DNA from: Linnemannia elongata
Lineage: Eukaryota; Mortierellomycota; Mortierellomycetes; Mortierellales; Mortierellaceae
NCBI GenBank assembly: GCA_036320915.1
Contig: JAXBDG010000002.1
Coordinates: 2,666,001-2,730,000, forward strand
Direction of reading: 5' to 3'
DNA length: 64,000 nucleotides
Within the stretch, counting starts at the first letter, position 1. Each line of letters opens with the position of its first letter. The position numbers were made by a program, and so were the translations under genes. Below the pieces are notes generated by a model. The model made no database searches, had not been told where the DNA came from, and saw nothing but the letters and a program-made list of their open reading frames with translations. Shown here in pieces: positions 1 to 11,400 of the stretch.

Positions 1-1
1 T

Positions 2-540
2 ATCTTGACCCCTCCCCTGGGTCTTGTCATTGCTGGTACGTGCCTGAAATTTATTTATTTTGCCGAGGATAGGAGGAAAGCGAACTAACGAATGTGCCAT
101 TTTTCTTATCGACAGGTTCCAACTTGGAGAACTGGTTCATTGTCCTCAAGTACGGTAAAAGAGGCAAGGTGGAGTACAACACCCCCGAAGAGGCCCAGAG
201 CGACGGTGCAGTTACCGAGAACGTCGGTCGCTTCCTCATGACGGCCATCAACTTCCTCCTTGTTGCCATTACCCTCTTCTTGATCATCTTTATCGCTACC
301 AGATTCCGCAGCTGGCGCCTGAGCCGCAGACAGAAGAAGATTAGCAACGGAGATGTTGACGCCACCAAGCCCGACGATGCCGATGCTTCTGGAGCGACCA
401 AGACCTGCCAGTGGTGCAATGCCAACGTCCCTGTCGCTGCTGTCAAGTGTATGTATTGCGCCAGTTTCTTGCACGAGAAGGTCCCTGCAGAGCTGTTGAA
501 TAAGGCCGCTCAGCCTGCCTTGATCGAGTTGGATGGTTAA
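2..540 (+). CDS. mscL: Large-conductance mechanosensitive channel (MscL family), 3' part with zinc-ribbon tail
   Basis: This is the 3' end of a gene; earlier exons lie outside the window. Exons are 2-35 and 116-540, joined across a 80-bp intron with a GTACGT donor, a CTAAC-type branch site near 86 and an ACAG acceptor. The first exon gives the end of MscL helix 1 (TPPLGLVIAG, like the family's MPPIG segment). The second gives the loop, then the outer helix (about RFLMTAINFLLVAITLFLII), then a basic stretch. MscL opens a wide pore under membrane tension and releases osmolytes. After the second helix the tail carries two CxxC pairs (CQWC and CMYC, 13 residues apart), a zinc-ribbon arrangement also seen in some bacterial MscL proteins. 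MscL homologues are known in fungi but are not universal. The membrane in which it acts cannot be told because the N-terminus is missing. Confidence 0.85.
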
Positions 541-814
541 ATTTAGTTTGTTATACCACCAATTCCCTCCCCATGTAAATACAAGACAACCCACATATCT
601 GCCAGAATGAAGATGATGGACCAGAGTAAGTCCACTGGCACTTTTTTTTTAAACAAATAAATATGCGCTCTAGATGCGCGTCCCACCTGAATCATTTCGA
701 CCCTCTCCCTCCCTCTCTTATTTTGGCGGTGATTTTTTTTTCTTCACCTGCAGCTTTCTATTTCTCACTTCCAACTGACCAACCAGTACACAGGACTCAC
801 ACAAGGACGACAAC

Positions 815-1892
815 ATGGAGTTCCCAAAGATCAACGTCTCCTCTAAGGCAGACATCCAATACATCACACAGATCTGGCGCAAGGCTCTCTTCGATAAGCT
901 GGAACAGAAGCATGGGGCCGACAAGGCTGACCCACGGGTCATGCAGGAAGTCAACTCCCTTCTCGATCAGGTACACATCAACAACAACAACAACAACAAC
1001 AACCATCGAAATACAAAACAAAAACGAACCAGGCGCGTCAAGGAGGACTGAGGAAAAGTACCAACATTAACCAGGTAGCTTTTATTGATTACGTGGAATT
1101 AGTGGCTCGAGAACATGGTCAAGATGGCAAGTGCCGGTGTTGACATCAACGGAATTCCCTACGACGACGCCATCCTGAACGAAGGTAATCCACCTTGACC
1201 CTTTTGACTTTCTCTCCTCAGTTGCTCAATTCGGGAAAATGAAGACCAAAGACCGAGGAAGACATACTTACAGCAACCAACGTTATTCAACAACCCACCT
1301 TAGACGTGGAACCCCTGGATGAGTCATTGGGTCGCCGCCTGCAGCATCAACAACTGCTGGTCGAGGATTTGACATTGCAAGTCGCGGAGCGGAGGAAACG
1401 TGTACCGGAGCAGGTCAAGATGCTGCTCGATGATGCTATTCGGCGACAGTCGGCCATTGCTGACAGAGTTGAATTTGAACCTGAGGAGGATGAGGATATG
1501 GAGGACAAAGCCGTCAGCCAAGGTAAGGACGTGTGAGAGGAAAAAAATGCGCGGCGTGTGCTAGAACGACCATTGCGACAACGGGAGTAAATGGTTGACT
1601 AATAATGTATTTACTTTTCATTGTTTGAATGATCTAGCTGCGTTGGAGCGCCAGGATCTTGTTGCTCAGGAGTATGCATCCAGCATGGCCCTTCTGAGTG
1701 GACTGCGAAAAGTGTGTCTTCTGTTTGTTTTTGTCCTCGCTGCTATGCTGTGCAAGAAAATTACCATCCGTTTAATAATTACCACAATACTAATGATCAA
1801 TTGCCTTATGTCTCTCCACAAATTAGACCGTGTCTTCAAACATTACGCGGGTAGAGAGCGCACAAGCAGTCGTCGACGAGCTCTTGCCTTGA
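815..1892 (+). CDS. MIS14: Kinetochore subunit Mis14/NSL1-like
   Basis: Five exons close in phase: 815-970, 1103-1184, 1304-1522, 1638-1711 and 1827-1892, giving 198 residues, close to the size of fungal Mis14. The N-terminus (KADIQYITQIWRKALFDKL), the short conserved INGIPYDDA segment and a coiled-coil second half (LTLQVAERRKRVPEQVK...) match Mis14/NSL1, a subunit of the MIND/Mis12 complex that links the inner centromere to Ndc80 at kinetochores. The C-terminal exon (TVSSNITRVESAQAVVDELL) resembles the family's terminal helix. The first intron contains a CAA/AAC triplet run. I chose the second possible acceptor (1103) because the nearer one runs into a stop. Its neighbours are the mscL 3' end upstream and SF3B6 converging from the right. 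Family assignment rests on motif recall, not a search. Confidence 0.68.
977..1003 (+). repeat. AAC/CAA triplet microsatellite in an intron
   Basis: A run of about eight AAC triplets lies inside the first intron of the Mis14-like gene, just downstream of its GTACAC donor. It has no coding role in the chosen gene model. Confidence 0.8.
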
Positions 1893-2266
1893 AGACTTTA
1901 CTGGAGACTTTATTAGTCACATCCACCCGGGAACCAATAGCTCCAACGTAAAATTGGCTACCACATATGTCTTAACTTCACCTTATTGTAAAATATCAAC
2001 TTCTTGTATCAACATCCAACACACACAAAAATGCATCGATTGCCCTGTGGGAGAGCTTGTTCCGTTTTTTTGTGGTTTATTTGGCTAATATACACGGCGT
2101 GTGGACTGTTGCTTTTGACGGCCGAGGAAAATATGCGTTGGAGGTTGAACGTTGGACATAGTCTCTTTCCTCCTGTCAGCTAGCCAGTATCAGCACTTTG
2201 GGTCCATGCGCCTTTTCAGTGTTGGTTATCCGACAGCTGCATATGAATACACTCCTGTGTCCACGC
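1893..2266. other. Convergent intergenic region
   Basis: This is the space between the stop codons of the Mis14-like gene (plus) and SF3B6 (minus). It should hold both 3' untranslated regions. I see no conserved reading frame, RNA gene or clear repeat here. Confidence 0.6.
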
Positions 2267-3037
2267 TTAGTCGTCGTCCGCGATACCGTAGCGACTAATG
2301 CATGACAAACAAAACAAGAAGGTCATTAATACAAATATTCTTCACCTTAATCCTGAACAATGACAAACCCATGTGCATCAAACAAAAAAAGCCAAAGAAG
2401 TGACTTACGTCTTCAATTCCTTGAGCTCTTCTTCCTTCTTGGCCAGGTTCATCTTCTTAGTGACCTTGTTAGGCTGGTAGTAGAGGACGATCAGATAACG
2501 ACCCATGATGTTAAATCCCTGAAGGTGCTCGTATGCGGTTTTGGCGTCAAAGATGTCCTCGTAGATGACGAATGCTGTTCCCTTGGTGTCGTTTGCGTTC
2601 CCCACACGGATCTGGCGGATCGCTCCATATTTCCCGAAAATGTCGTACATCTCCTCTGGTGTGATCTTGAACGGCAAGTTGCTAAAGGTTTAAAGTAAAA
2701 AAGAAAGATAGGGTTAGAGTGGGCGTTATTGCATGGATGATGTGGTAGGTGGGTGAATGGGAGGCGCGTGCAATACTGATCCGCAGGCTTTTGTTGATAC
2801 TTTATTGACGTGTAGTTTTGCTTACCGGACGAACAAAGCCCTGTTGACCTCTGGTGGCAGGCGAGCCTATGAAGTCGAAGACACAAGCATATAGGTGTGT
2901 TAGTTCTTGGTGTTACAACTTTGCTTGTTCATGGAAGGGCAGTTGAGGAGGAGGCAGAGTCGCTTTTGTCAGTTGCATGCAAGGCTGAGGCTGACTCCTT
3001 GTAAAGTCCATACGTTTGTACGGTTGTTTGCGTTCAT
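2267..3037 (-). CDS. SF3B6: Splicing factor 3B subunit 6 (SF3b14a/p14)
   Basis: Read on the minus strand, four exons (3014-3037, 2826-2866, 2409-2681, 2267-2294) encode 121 residues; the human protein has 125. It is one RRM domain. RNP2 is ALFVRNLP and the RNP1 region is GTAFVIYE. The family-specific [19 protein letters not shown] and [10 protein letters not shown] segments are present. p14 sits in the U2 snRNP SF3b complex, contacts SF3B1 and lies next to the branch-site adenosine. The start is a 24-nt exon (MNANNRTN) that joins to [13 protein letters not shown] in the right phase. The last exon supplies only the RYGIADDD end after a perfect GTAAGT donor. The gene diverges from the S9 peptidase gene across about 390 bp. 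The first-exon choice is the least certain part. Confidence 0.88.
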
Positions 3038-3429
3038 GGCTATGGGATGTGTATATAGGTTGACAGTGAGGTAGGTTCCTGAAAATGAGAGAGTTCCTTT
3101 GGTTCTTTTTAGGTGTGTTAAGGATGTCAGTCGATAGGGCGTTGAGGTTGATGAGAATGAAGTGAAGAGTGCGAGTAGGAAAGAAAGGAAGCACAGAGCA
3201 GTGGAGGCCAAGCAGCGTTCTTTGACTGGTACACAGGCTGAAATGTGTTCCATATAAAGAAAAGGGCATAAACAATTTTAAGCCACAGATTAATGCTCCT
3301 TGGTTCCTCCCTTGTTTCCCTCGTTTCTGTCTTGCAACAAGGGTAACTCTTCTTTCTTTTCCACTTCTACACTCTTCCTCATTAACTTCGAGGTTGACAT
3401 TCGCCTCACACCAACAGACACAGAGAGTC
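3038..3429. promoter_or_regulatory. Divergent promoter region, SF3B6 / S9 peptidase
   Basis: About 390 bp separate the start codons of two divergent genes. There are T/C-rich stretches on the plus strand near 3300-3390, as seen ahead of many start codons in this window. No specific factor site is claimed. Confidence 0.5.
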
Positions 3430-6400
3430 ATGTCAATACCGAGGACACTGCCACCAGTCCTCGCCAGGATACACTGTCGCCAGCCTTCAAATAACCACCA
3501 TAACTATACGCAAATATGGGTACAACGGTCTACTTTTGTACCCGTCGGGAGAACGACGGCAGCTGTCAACATAACCAGTCCTCGCAGGACCCTGACCTCG
3601 AGTCTACGACGTGTCGCCCATGCATCCTCTACTTCATTACACTGCCCCTTTCAGGGCCAGCAGCGACGTGAACTCAGTTTTTTGGGCACCCTCCGTGCTG
3701 TATTCCAACAGTAAGAGGAGAGGGAACCATTGACTTTTGATATTTTGCGGATCAAATTAGGTTGATCAGTACCTGAGGTCCACTTGTCTCGGATCGACTC
3801 ATTTTGGATTGTGCATTTGATTATTTCTCTTGTTTAGGCCGACACCCCCAAAGGCGCCCAAGAAGATACCCAAGGAAACCCGCGTTCTCGGCAGAGTCCG
3901 CCTGGACGAGTACGAATGGATGGCCAACAAGGACGATCCAGTATGTAATTTATCTTTCGCTTCTGTGATTTCCAACTGTCTACGGATACACGGTGTGTTT
4001 CACAAAAAGTTAACATTTCATTCTCTCCCTTTCTCTGTTGGATTAGGATCTCCGGAATTACATTCAGGCGGAAAACACGTAAGAGGCGCGCACACATCGA
4101 CGCATTTCTCGGGACACAGTTGACAACTCGCGCACATTCAGTCATCATCGGCGCTTTTATTGACAGGATGCGCATCAACCATTTGAAAACTCATTTAGAT
4201 ATGCGCATGAGTACTTTGCTTCAGAGGCAGCGGCGATTCACCTTTTGAACCGAGTAACGTATACCATGGATCTAGTCGCAATTGATCAACATCGGAACTT
4301 TCTGAAGCTCTTTGTCAGTTTACAACGAACCAGAACTGATCCAGATATCAACTTGACCTCTAATAGGAGATGAAGCAGGTTCTCCGGACAAAGAGGGTTT
4401 CGGCGCCCTTGACGACAACTGTTCGCGGATACGAGTATTATACCAAGACAAGTCGATATGGAATGGTCTACTGCAGGAGGAGGAAATCAGCCTCAGCCAT
4501 GGTCAAGGAGGTAACCACAAACTCATTGGTTGCTTTTACTTTAGGAACCAAAGAAATTGGAGATTTACGGTATCGATCCTAATCATCCTGTCAAACTCAC
4601 TGTATGAACAATAGGAAGTACTACTGGATTCGGCATATCTCCCGGAGAACTGCAACATCAAGAAGGTTCTTCTGTCAACAGGACACCACATTTTCTCGTT
4701 CCTGACACTAGAGGAAGGCGAGGAATTGGGCTCACTCCATTTCAGGGACCTCAACCGCGCGGAGCCATTCGACGAAGTCCTGGAGGACGTGTTTAACTTT
4801 GTGTGGGGCAACGACAACAAGACGGTCTACTATACCAAATCGACAGATGTCCTGCGGCCCTATCAGGTCTGGGCACATCAGGTTGGGACCCCTCAGGAGG
4901 ACGACATCCTGGTCTTTCAGGAAGATGACGATAGTATATTTGTCGATGTTGGGTCGACCAAGGACCAAAAGTTTGTCACCATCAACGGGAACTCGCTGTC
5001 GTCCTCGGAGGTTCGCATCTTGGACGCCAGTCATGATTTCTCGAAGGGCGCTTTGCCCGAGATGACTGTCATCGCTCCACGGGAGGAAGGTGTCGAGTAC
5101 TATGTCGACCATCACGACGTAAGTTCTTTCAATTACGTGGCGATCCATATTGAACACTGACGAACTGGTTCTAGCTTTCTCTAATGCCTTCATTTGCTGG
5201 ATATAGGACCATTATTATATTCTGACAAACGCCAACCCGAAAAAGAACTTCCGCGTCATGCGCGCCAACCGCAACAACCCTAACCGCGATTCCTGGGTCG
5301 AGCTCATGGAGGCCAAGGACGGCGAAAAGATCGAGGACGTTGACATCTTCAAGGTACATCAGGATCTCTTCTCATGCATTGTTGTTTCGTGCGGAGGTTA
5401 CTTGAGATTGAAAATCTTAATTATTAACGGCGGTTGTACTTTTCTTTGTTTGATGTCATTAGAACTTCATGGTCATTTACGCCAAGCGGGATGCGTTACC
5501 TGTAGTATCTTGCTATCACTTTGAAACTGGCGCTGTTCATGAAGTTCCCTTGCCTGAGCAGTTCTGTACCATTGGTGCTGGCGTCAATCTTGTAAGGAAA
5601 CGTGATTTTCATGTACCCATTAGTCATAAAATTTGTTTAACAACTCCACTAAGCGAAATATCTATTTGACCTTTTTTGCTCATTAATAGGAATACGAGAC
5701 GGATTCGTTCCAGTTCACACTCAATTCGCCCTATGCGCACGAGGCAACGTACGAGTATGACATGGCGTCCCGTGTAATGACCGCCCTGCGTGTCCATCCC
5801 ATCCACCGTAAGTCATCTCACCGAGGGTTGGCGCCTAAATAACTTAAGTAAGTCTTGCCACCCATACCTGACCAAGCAAATTAATCCTTACATGCGTTGT
5901 CTCCTAAAATATCGATAGGATTGGATCGGTCAAAGTACACGTGCACAAGGATCAATGTGGACGCCGAGGACGGGAAGGCTAAGATCCCAGTGACGCTCCT
6001 GCACAGAAAGAACATGCAGCTCAATGGACGCAACCCGACCCTCATGCGCTCTTACGGAGCCTACGGCGTCCCCACCGATATTGATTTCCGTGTGGAACAT
6101 TTCCCACTATTGGAGCGTGGGTGGATTATTGCGTTGGCGCATGTCCGTGGCGGATCTGAGCTGGGGACCCTCTGGTACCATCAAGGCAAACTTCTGCAAA
6201 AGCGTAATACGTTTACAGATTTCATTAATGTCGCGGAGCACTTGGTCGAAGCTGGGTATACCAACCCTCGGAGACTGACGGCCAGTGGTGTCTCTGCCGG
6301 CGGGTTACTTATGGGTAAGTGTTACTTCATTTGTTTGTTTTTGTTTTTGTTTTTATTCGGTGTTGTAAGCTGTGTAACAACAAACAAAAATGTTTGACGA

Positions 6401-7106
6401 CATTTCCTACCTTGGAGGCTGATCACTTACCTTTTTTTTTAAAAAAAAATAAATAATTATTACAGGTGCGGTGTGTAATATGCGCCCTGACTTATTCAGG
6501 GCGATGATCATGTCAGTACCGTTCCTGGACCCAATGACGACAATGCTGGACCCCGAGATTCCACTTACAAAAGTTGAATACCTGGAATGGGGCAACCCCG
6601 CCGAGTCTGAACAGATGTATGACTACATGGCCAGCTATGCCCCGTACGATACCATCCCTGACTACTTTTTCAACAGCAACAACAACAAGAACAAGGCCCT
6701 GAAAGATGGCGTTGATAACAAGGATATGGATGCCACGCAGTTGACGACGACAGGGTTCCCGAAGCCGCCATTGAGCGCGCGTCGGCCGGCACTGATGATT
6801 AGCTGTGGCGAGCGTGACCAAAGAGTCGATTATTCCCAATCGACGAAATTTGTGGCGCGTCTGCGGTCGAGGCTGGCGCCTTGGTATGGTGCTGAGGGGA
6901 AGGAAGCCTGTGTTCTGATGATTGATGAGAACCGGGGGCATTTTGGAAATGGGACACAGGAGGATCGGGTTAAGAACTGGGCGAGGGAGGTTGTGTTCTT
7001 GTTGGGGAGTGTTCAGATGGAGGGTAGTGGACCCACTATGGGAGGTGTTAATCAGGAACAGTTTGGAGAGGAGGGAGGAGTAAGAGGAGGTGAACCTAAA
7101 TTGTGA
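3430..7106 (+). CDS. Oligopeptidase B-type S9A peptidase with a putative mitochondrial leader
   Basis: Eleven exons close in phase: 3430-3710, 3838-3940, 4047-4078, 4199-4253, 4367-4510, 4615-5118, 5207-5353, 5463-5591, 5690-5807, 5919-6314 and 6466-7106, giving 849 residues. The core follows protease II/oligopeptidase B: LDEYEWM..DDP near the start, a beta-propeller middle, then the alpha/beta-hydrolase domain. The nucleophile is Ser630 in SGVSAGG, the acid Asp754 in ERDQRVDY and the base His795 in RGHFG. RSYGAYG and ALAHVRGGSELG are typical of the family. These enzymes cut short peptides after basic residues. The first exon is Arg/Ser-rich and poor in acidic residues, which suggests import into mitochondria (inference). 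An Asn-rich insert (FNSNNNKNK) lies between Ser and Asp. It converges with the Kazal gene downstream. Confidence 0.88.
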
Positions 7107-7305
7107 TCATAGAAAAAACGTCGTAGACAACATTTTTTTTTTATCATTTTGTACATGTACCAGTAAAACATGCGTTGAGAAGTGCTCACTGGCGTTCGCG
7201 TGAGCCTTGGTCTTTAAACTGTGTTACTTTTGAATGGTTTATTACTTAATGCGAAAAGGAATCTCTGGGTATTATTTGAGAAGGGTTCTGGTATCCAAAT
7301 TTAAG

Positions 7306-8370
7306 TTAGTTAAGGTCACCGAAGCAGGTGTTCTCAGAGACCATGGTCCAACCCTCGGCGGGGTACTCGCACTTGGTAACCCACAACTGGCAAGAGTTTA
7401 CAAAAGTAACCTGCTTGCCAGTGCTATCCTGACCACAGACGGGGCTAATGACATCAGGGCACTTCTGGGGGCACTTCGAAGCAAGAGAGCTGTGGACAGA
7501 AGTGCTGCGCTTGGACAGATCACCGGAGCAGGTCTTGCGTTCAACAATAGTCCACTGGTCGGCAGGGTACTCGCAGTTGGCGATGGACATGTGGCAAGAG
7601 TTGACAAATGTCTTTTGAGTGCCGACCTGGTTCTGGGCGCAAACGGGCGAGATGATGGCGGCGCATTCCTGGGAGCATCCTGGAACGGGGATGGGTTGGT
7701 CCCAGAGGGAGCGCTTCTTTTGCAGGTTGGAATCATTGGGGCAATATCCGTCCGAGACCTTTGTCCAACCTGCGGAGGGGTACTGGCACTTGGCAATCGA
7801 AAGGCCGCAAGTGTTGATGAATGTCTGCTGGACGCCAGAGGTGGTCTGGCCACAGACGCGGCTGATGACCGCGGGGCAGGTCTTTGCGCATCCGGAGACA
7901 GGGATGGGGCCATCCAAGATTCCACGCTTGCTCAAGTCGCCGGCGCAAAATCCCTTCGAGATCTGGGTCCACTTCTCGTCGGGGTACTGGCACTGCGTGA
8001 CAGACAAACGGCAGGTGTTGGCAAACGTGACCTGGACACCGACATTGTTCTGGGCGCAGACACGGTTGATGACCGAGGGGCATTCCTGGGGGCATCCAGG
8101 AACGGGTGTGGGGCGGTCAAAGATGCCACGCTTGCTCATGTCATTAGCGCAGTATCCCTGCGAGATCTGTGTGTAAATGTCGCTGGGTTCCCTGCAGTTG
8201 GATTTCTTGAGCTCGCACGAGTTGACGAAAGTGTGCTGAACGCCGGCGGCGTTCTGGGCGCAGATAGGGGCGATGACTGAGGGGCACTTTCCATCGCAGG
8301 CAGCGTCGGACTTGGAGAGGATGGCCAAAGTCGAGGCGACTGTTAAAGTGATCAAAGTCGAGAATTTCAT
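7306..8370 (-). CDS. Secreted five-domain Kazal-like protein with Lys-Arg sites between domains
   Basis: A single exon encodes 354 residues. Residues 1-23 form a clear signal peptide. Five Cys-rich units follow at about 25-74, 93-142, 161-210, 232-281 and 300-349. Each has six cysteines with C2-x7-C3 and C4-x6-C5 spacing and a PVC-like core, as in Kazal serine-protease inhibitors. C3 to C4 is longer than the classical x10 (x14 here). The expected P1 residue, two after the second Cys, is Ser, Ser, Ala, Ala and Asp, so trypsin-type inhibition is not predicted. Every linker contains a dibasic Lys-Arg (80-81, 148-149, 219-220, 287-288), matching Kex2 cleavage sites. The product may therefore be cut into single-domain inhibitors (inference). 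A TATA box lies about 90 bp upstream. A long open frame on the opposite strand is a shadow. Confidence 0.85.
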   Translation of the reverse strand: MKFSTLITLTVASTLAILSKSDAACDGKCPSVIAPICAQNAAGVQHTFVNSCELKKSNCREPSDIYTQISQGYCANDMSKRGIFDRPTPVPGCPQECPSVINRVCAQNNVGVQVTFANTCRLSVTQCQYPDEKWTQISKGFCAGDLSKRGILDGPIPVSGCAKTCPAVISRVCGQTTSGVQQTFINTCGLSIAKCQYPSAGWTKVSDGYCPNDSNLQKKRSLWDQPIPVPGCSQECAAIISPVCAQNQVGTQKTFVNSCHMSIANCEYPADQWTIVERKTCSGDLSKRSTSVHSSLASKCPQKCPDVISPVCGQDSTGKQVTFVNSCQLWVTKCEYPAEGWTMVSENTCFGDLN

Positions 8371-8455
8371 TTTTGGGGGTACGGTAGTGGTAAGGGAGGG
8401 AAAGTGGAGGAACTGTTTGTAAGGTTGAATGAGATGACAAGAGGCGCGCTCAGTG

Positions 8456-8468
8456 GGTATTTATACCA
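8456..8468 (-). promoter_or_regulatory. TATA box of the Kazal gene
   Basis: On the minus strand the sequence reads GGTATAAATACCC, a near-consensus TATA element about 90 bp ahead of the start codon at 8370. A strong TATA box fits a regulated, highly expressed secreted protein (inference). Confidence 0.6.
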
Positions 8469-8470
8469 CT

Positions 8471-11400
8471 TTTTGTTTTTCTGAAGCTCTTCCCATGTAT
8501 CCATTTCTAGGTTGCAGCATCCTCTCAGTTTCTCAATGCCAAGCAAATAATAGAAAGAAAGAAAACAATAAAATAATAAAAAAAAATAATAAAAAAAAAC
8601 GAGTGTAACGCGGCGGCGGTGTGGTATCCGTGTTTTTCTCTGCCAAGATGGGGCGGCAAAGGAACACAAAAAAGAAAGTTCTTACTACGTGCTTGCCCAT
8701 CATTATAAACTCAATGAGCATTTTTTCATTCTCTTTGCCCACCTCAATGATGTGCCGTAGCTCTCTTTTTCATTCTCCTCCAGCATTACTCTCACTTCCA
8801 ATAATGCATGCCACATCTGAGGAGGTAACAGTACACGAAGAACGAAACACAGTTATGAATAACGCGCTCACTTAATGCTCGGTTAGCCATCCCGACGTGG
8901 GCATACACTTCAACAAATATCTCACCAAACAAATGAACCTAGGAACAAATAAACATTTTCCACGGAGCGCGCACAAAAAAAGAAAATTATTTTGTCAAGT
9001 TGGTCTAACTCTTGGGGTGTTTCGTTCAAGTACACATTGGTTGTCGTCAAAAGAGGACATACATCACCTTTTCCTGTTCCCCAAAAGTCGTAAACTGGAC
9101 AAGCGATGGATGGAAACAGTAAAGAGTGAGAGCAATTGGGCTGTTGTCTTTGTTGTTATTTGTATTGTCCTATCATAAAAAGGGAAGGTGGACAAGTTCG
9201 CTACCGGTTCCCATTTGTTAGCTGTCTTCTCAAATGTTCATGTGTACACAAACTATGTCAAAAAGAACCTCAAACGTATCACCTTCTTCCATTTTTTTTT
9301 TTCACTTGAGCAACGATATGTCGGACACAGAACAACAAAGACACACGAACAGCCTTCCTGGGAATTTAGGTTCAGAGAAAATATGCAGCTCTTGGATGCA
9401 GACTAACGTGGTTTGTTTGATATTTGTCCCTTTTTTTTCGTCCCTTGCCTAACTTTTTGTTTGTTTTGAAGTTGGGCTGTCGTTCAGCTTCTTGTTTTTC
9501 TGGAACAGCACGCGCTCAAGTGAGGAAGAAGAGAAAATAAAGTAAAAACACAGATAAAAGGCGGTGTTGGGAACTGGGCGGACCAATCCAGACTATTGAC
9601 AAAATGTGAGAGCAGAAAAAATGAGTTACGTTTTTTTCCTCATGACCAAAAACAGGTTGCATTGTAGAAGCTCCCTCTTCGACATTGGGAAGAGAACAAA
9701 AGGATAGAAATGGATTGATGTTTAAAGTAGAGTAAGTGAGTGGGTAGAGTTAAACGAGGAAAGGAAGGAGAAAAGGGAGCGTTAAATGTTTAAAGCCGAT
9801 AGATTATGTTGACTGTGAAAGAGACATACATACCAATGACTTTCAATGGCGAACAAGGGCGTAAAACAAAAAACAAAGTAAGAATAACGACGAGTAGTTT
9901 TCTTTCGCAATGTTCTCTCTTGTCATCATTGCAAAAAAAAAAAAAAAAAATGAGCACGGGTGCCCTTTTTCAAGTTCTCTGTCGACCCTTGCCTTACCTT
10001 TTGCCCAGTACACCTCCTTCTAACGGCAATTGAGTTCAGTTTGAAAATCGACGCATCTGCAGGCTTTTTTTGACTGGTTTCCTTGTTTTGCGTGCCGTTT
10101 GTTTTCCTGCTTGTAGTTTGAGGCGTTTTCTCCATTACTTTTTTTGCTCCATGGTACGAATGGGCAATTGAAACAGAAACGTTTCCATTTCTCTACTCCA
10201 TTTCGTGCCCCCATACTTCATGCACGAAATGGCACCCATGTCGATTTGTGCACTTGTACCTCTACCCGTTACTGTCATCGTTTGTAGTACTCTTCCTCCT
10301 AATTGTTCTTTTCACTGCCACTTCTTCACTTCATTCCCCTCCTTCGCCCTCGGAGCTTGCACAAACGTCCCCCAACAAGTGAAGGTTGAGTAACACAAAG
10401 CAATGTTTCCCAACTCACTCGCAGAATCGACTTTTGGCTCTTTTACTGGCATTCTCTTGGTGGGAAAGGTTGGAAGAATATCCGACAAAACAAGGAGTAA
10501 GTGGGCAGTGTAAGTCAGAGGATGTTGTGAATTCTATCTGCATTCATTGGAAGAGTGCAGCCATAAAATATTGTTGAACCTTGAGGAATTATTGATTTAA
10601 ACGATACGATACTTGTATTGTTGTCAGTGGCCTGGCACTGCTCATTCGAGTAACAGGGGTTGACGACGGCGAAGATTGTGCCCTTAGTCGGTGAGCACAG
10701 TGAAGAGGGTTATATTCGAAGGTTGGCGTTAACCTTTCTCAAGAGTGGTCCTACGAGACAGTTGATGAGCTGGTCAAAAGCTGTCTTTGGTGCTGTTGTT
10801 GTGGGGTATGGTGTGATGGTGATTATGGGGGTACCAGCTGTAAGGAGCATCAGCAAGGTTGAGAAACTTAACAGCCTCATTGTCGGTAAAGGAAGTTCGA
10901 TGGTTGGATGTTAAGAAGTTAGATAGTTGACTGTTGGCTGGTGGCTGCTGCAGAAGAGAAAGAGGCGAGAAAAAAAAATATCTCTGTCAAATGCGGTCCT
11001 TCACATCACCGCGGTTTGGGGTCAATCTAGAAACTAACGACGACTTTGCACACATGCCCTGTTTCTCCCCTTAGAACTATCGTCAGTATCTATGATTTTT
11101 AATCCCTTCTCTTCACCTCCGTGAACACTCATCCCTGTCACCTCTACACTTGCTGCCTCTCTTCTCTTTTTCGATGCGACAATGCCGGTCACCCTATTTT
11201 TGTTGTATGACAAATCCCTTCTTTTGTGCAACAAAATGGCACTTCACGTAAAAAGTAAATCTTACTGTGCCTGGGTCCATCCATACGAGCGCTAAATCCG
11301 CAAAAATGCATGCCTACCGCACATGCCGTCAGAAAGCGTCCCCCCTCACTCACTCTCTTCCCCTGAGGTCTATATGCTCACGCCGAAAAAAAAGAGTACT

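Noticed and set aside
7234..8280. 348-codon open frame on the plus strand opposite the Kazal gene
   Set aside because: It mirrors the Kazal repeats in antisense. The minus frame has a signal peptide, conserved cysteines and a TATA box, so the plus frame is a shadow.
10660..10914. 84-codon plus-strand frame in the gene-free region
   Set aside because: No conserved motif, no neighbouring exons in phase and no leader pattern; consistent with chance.
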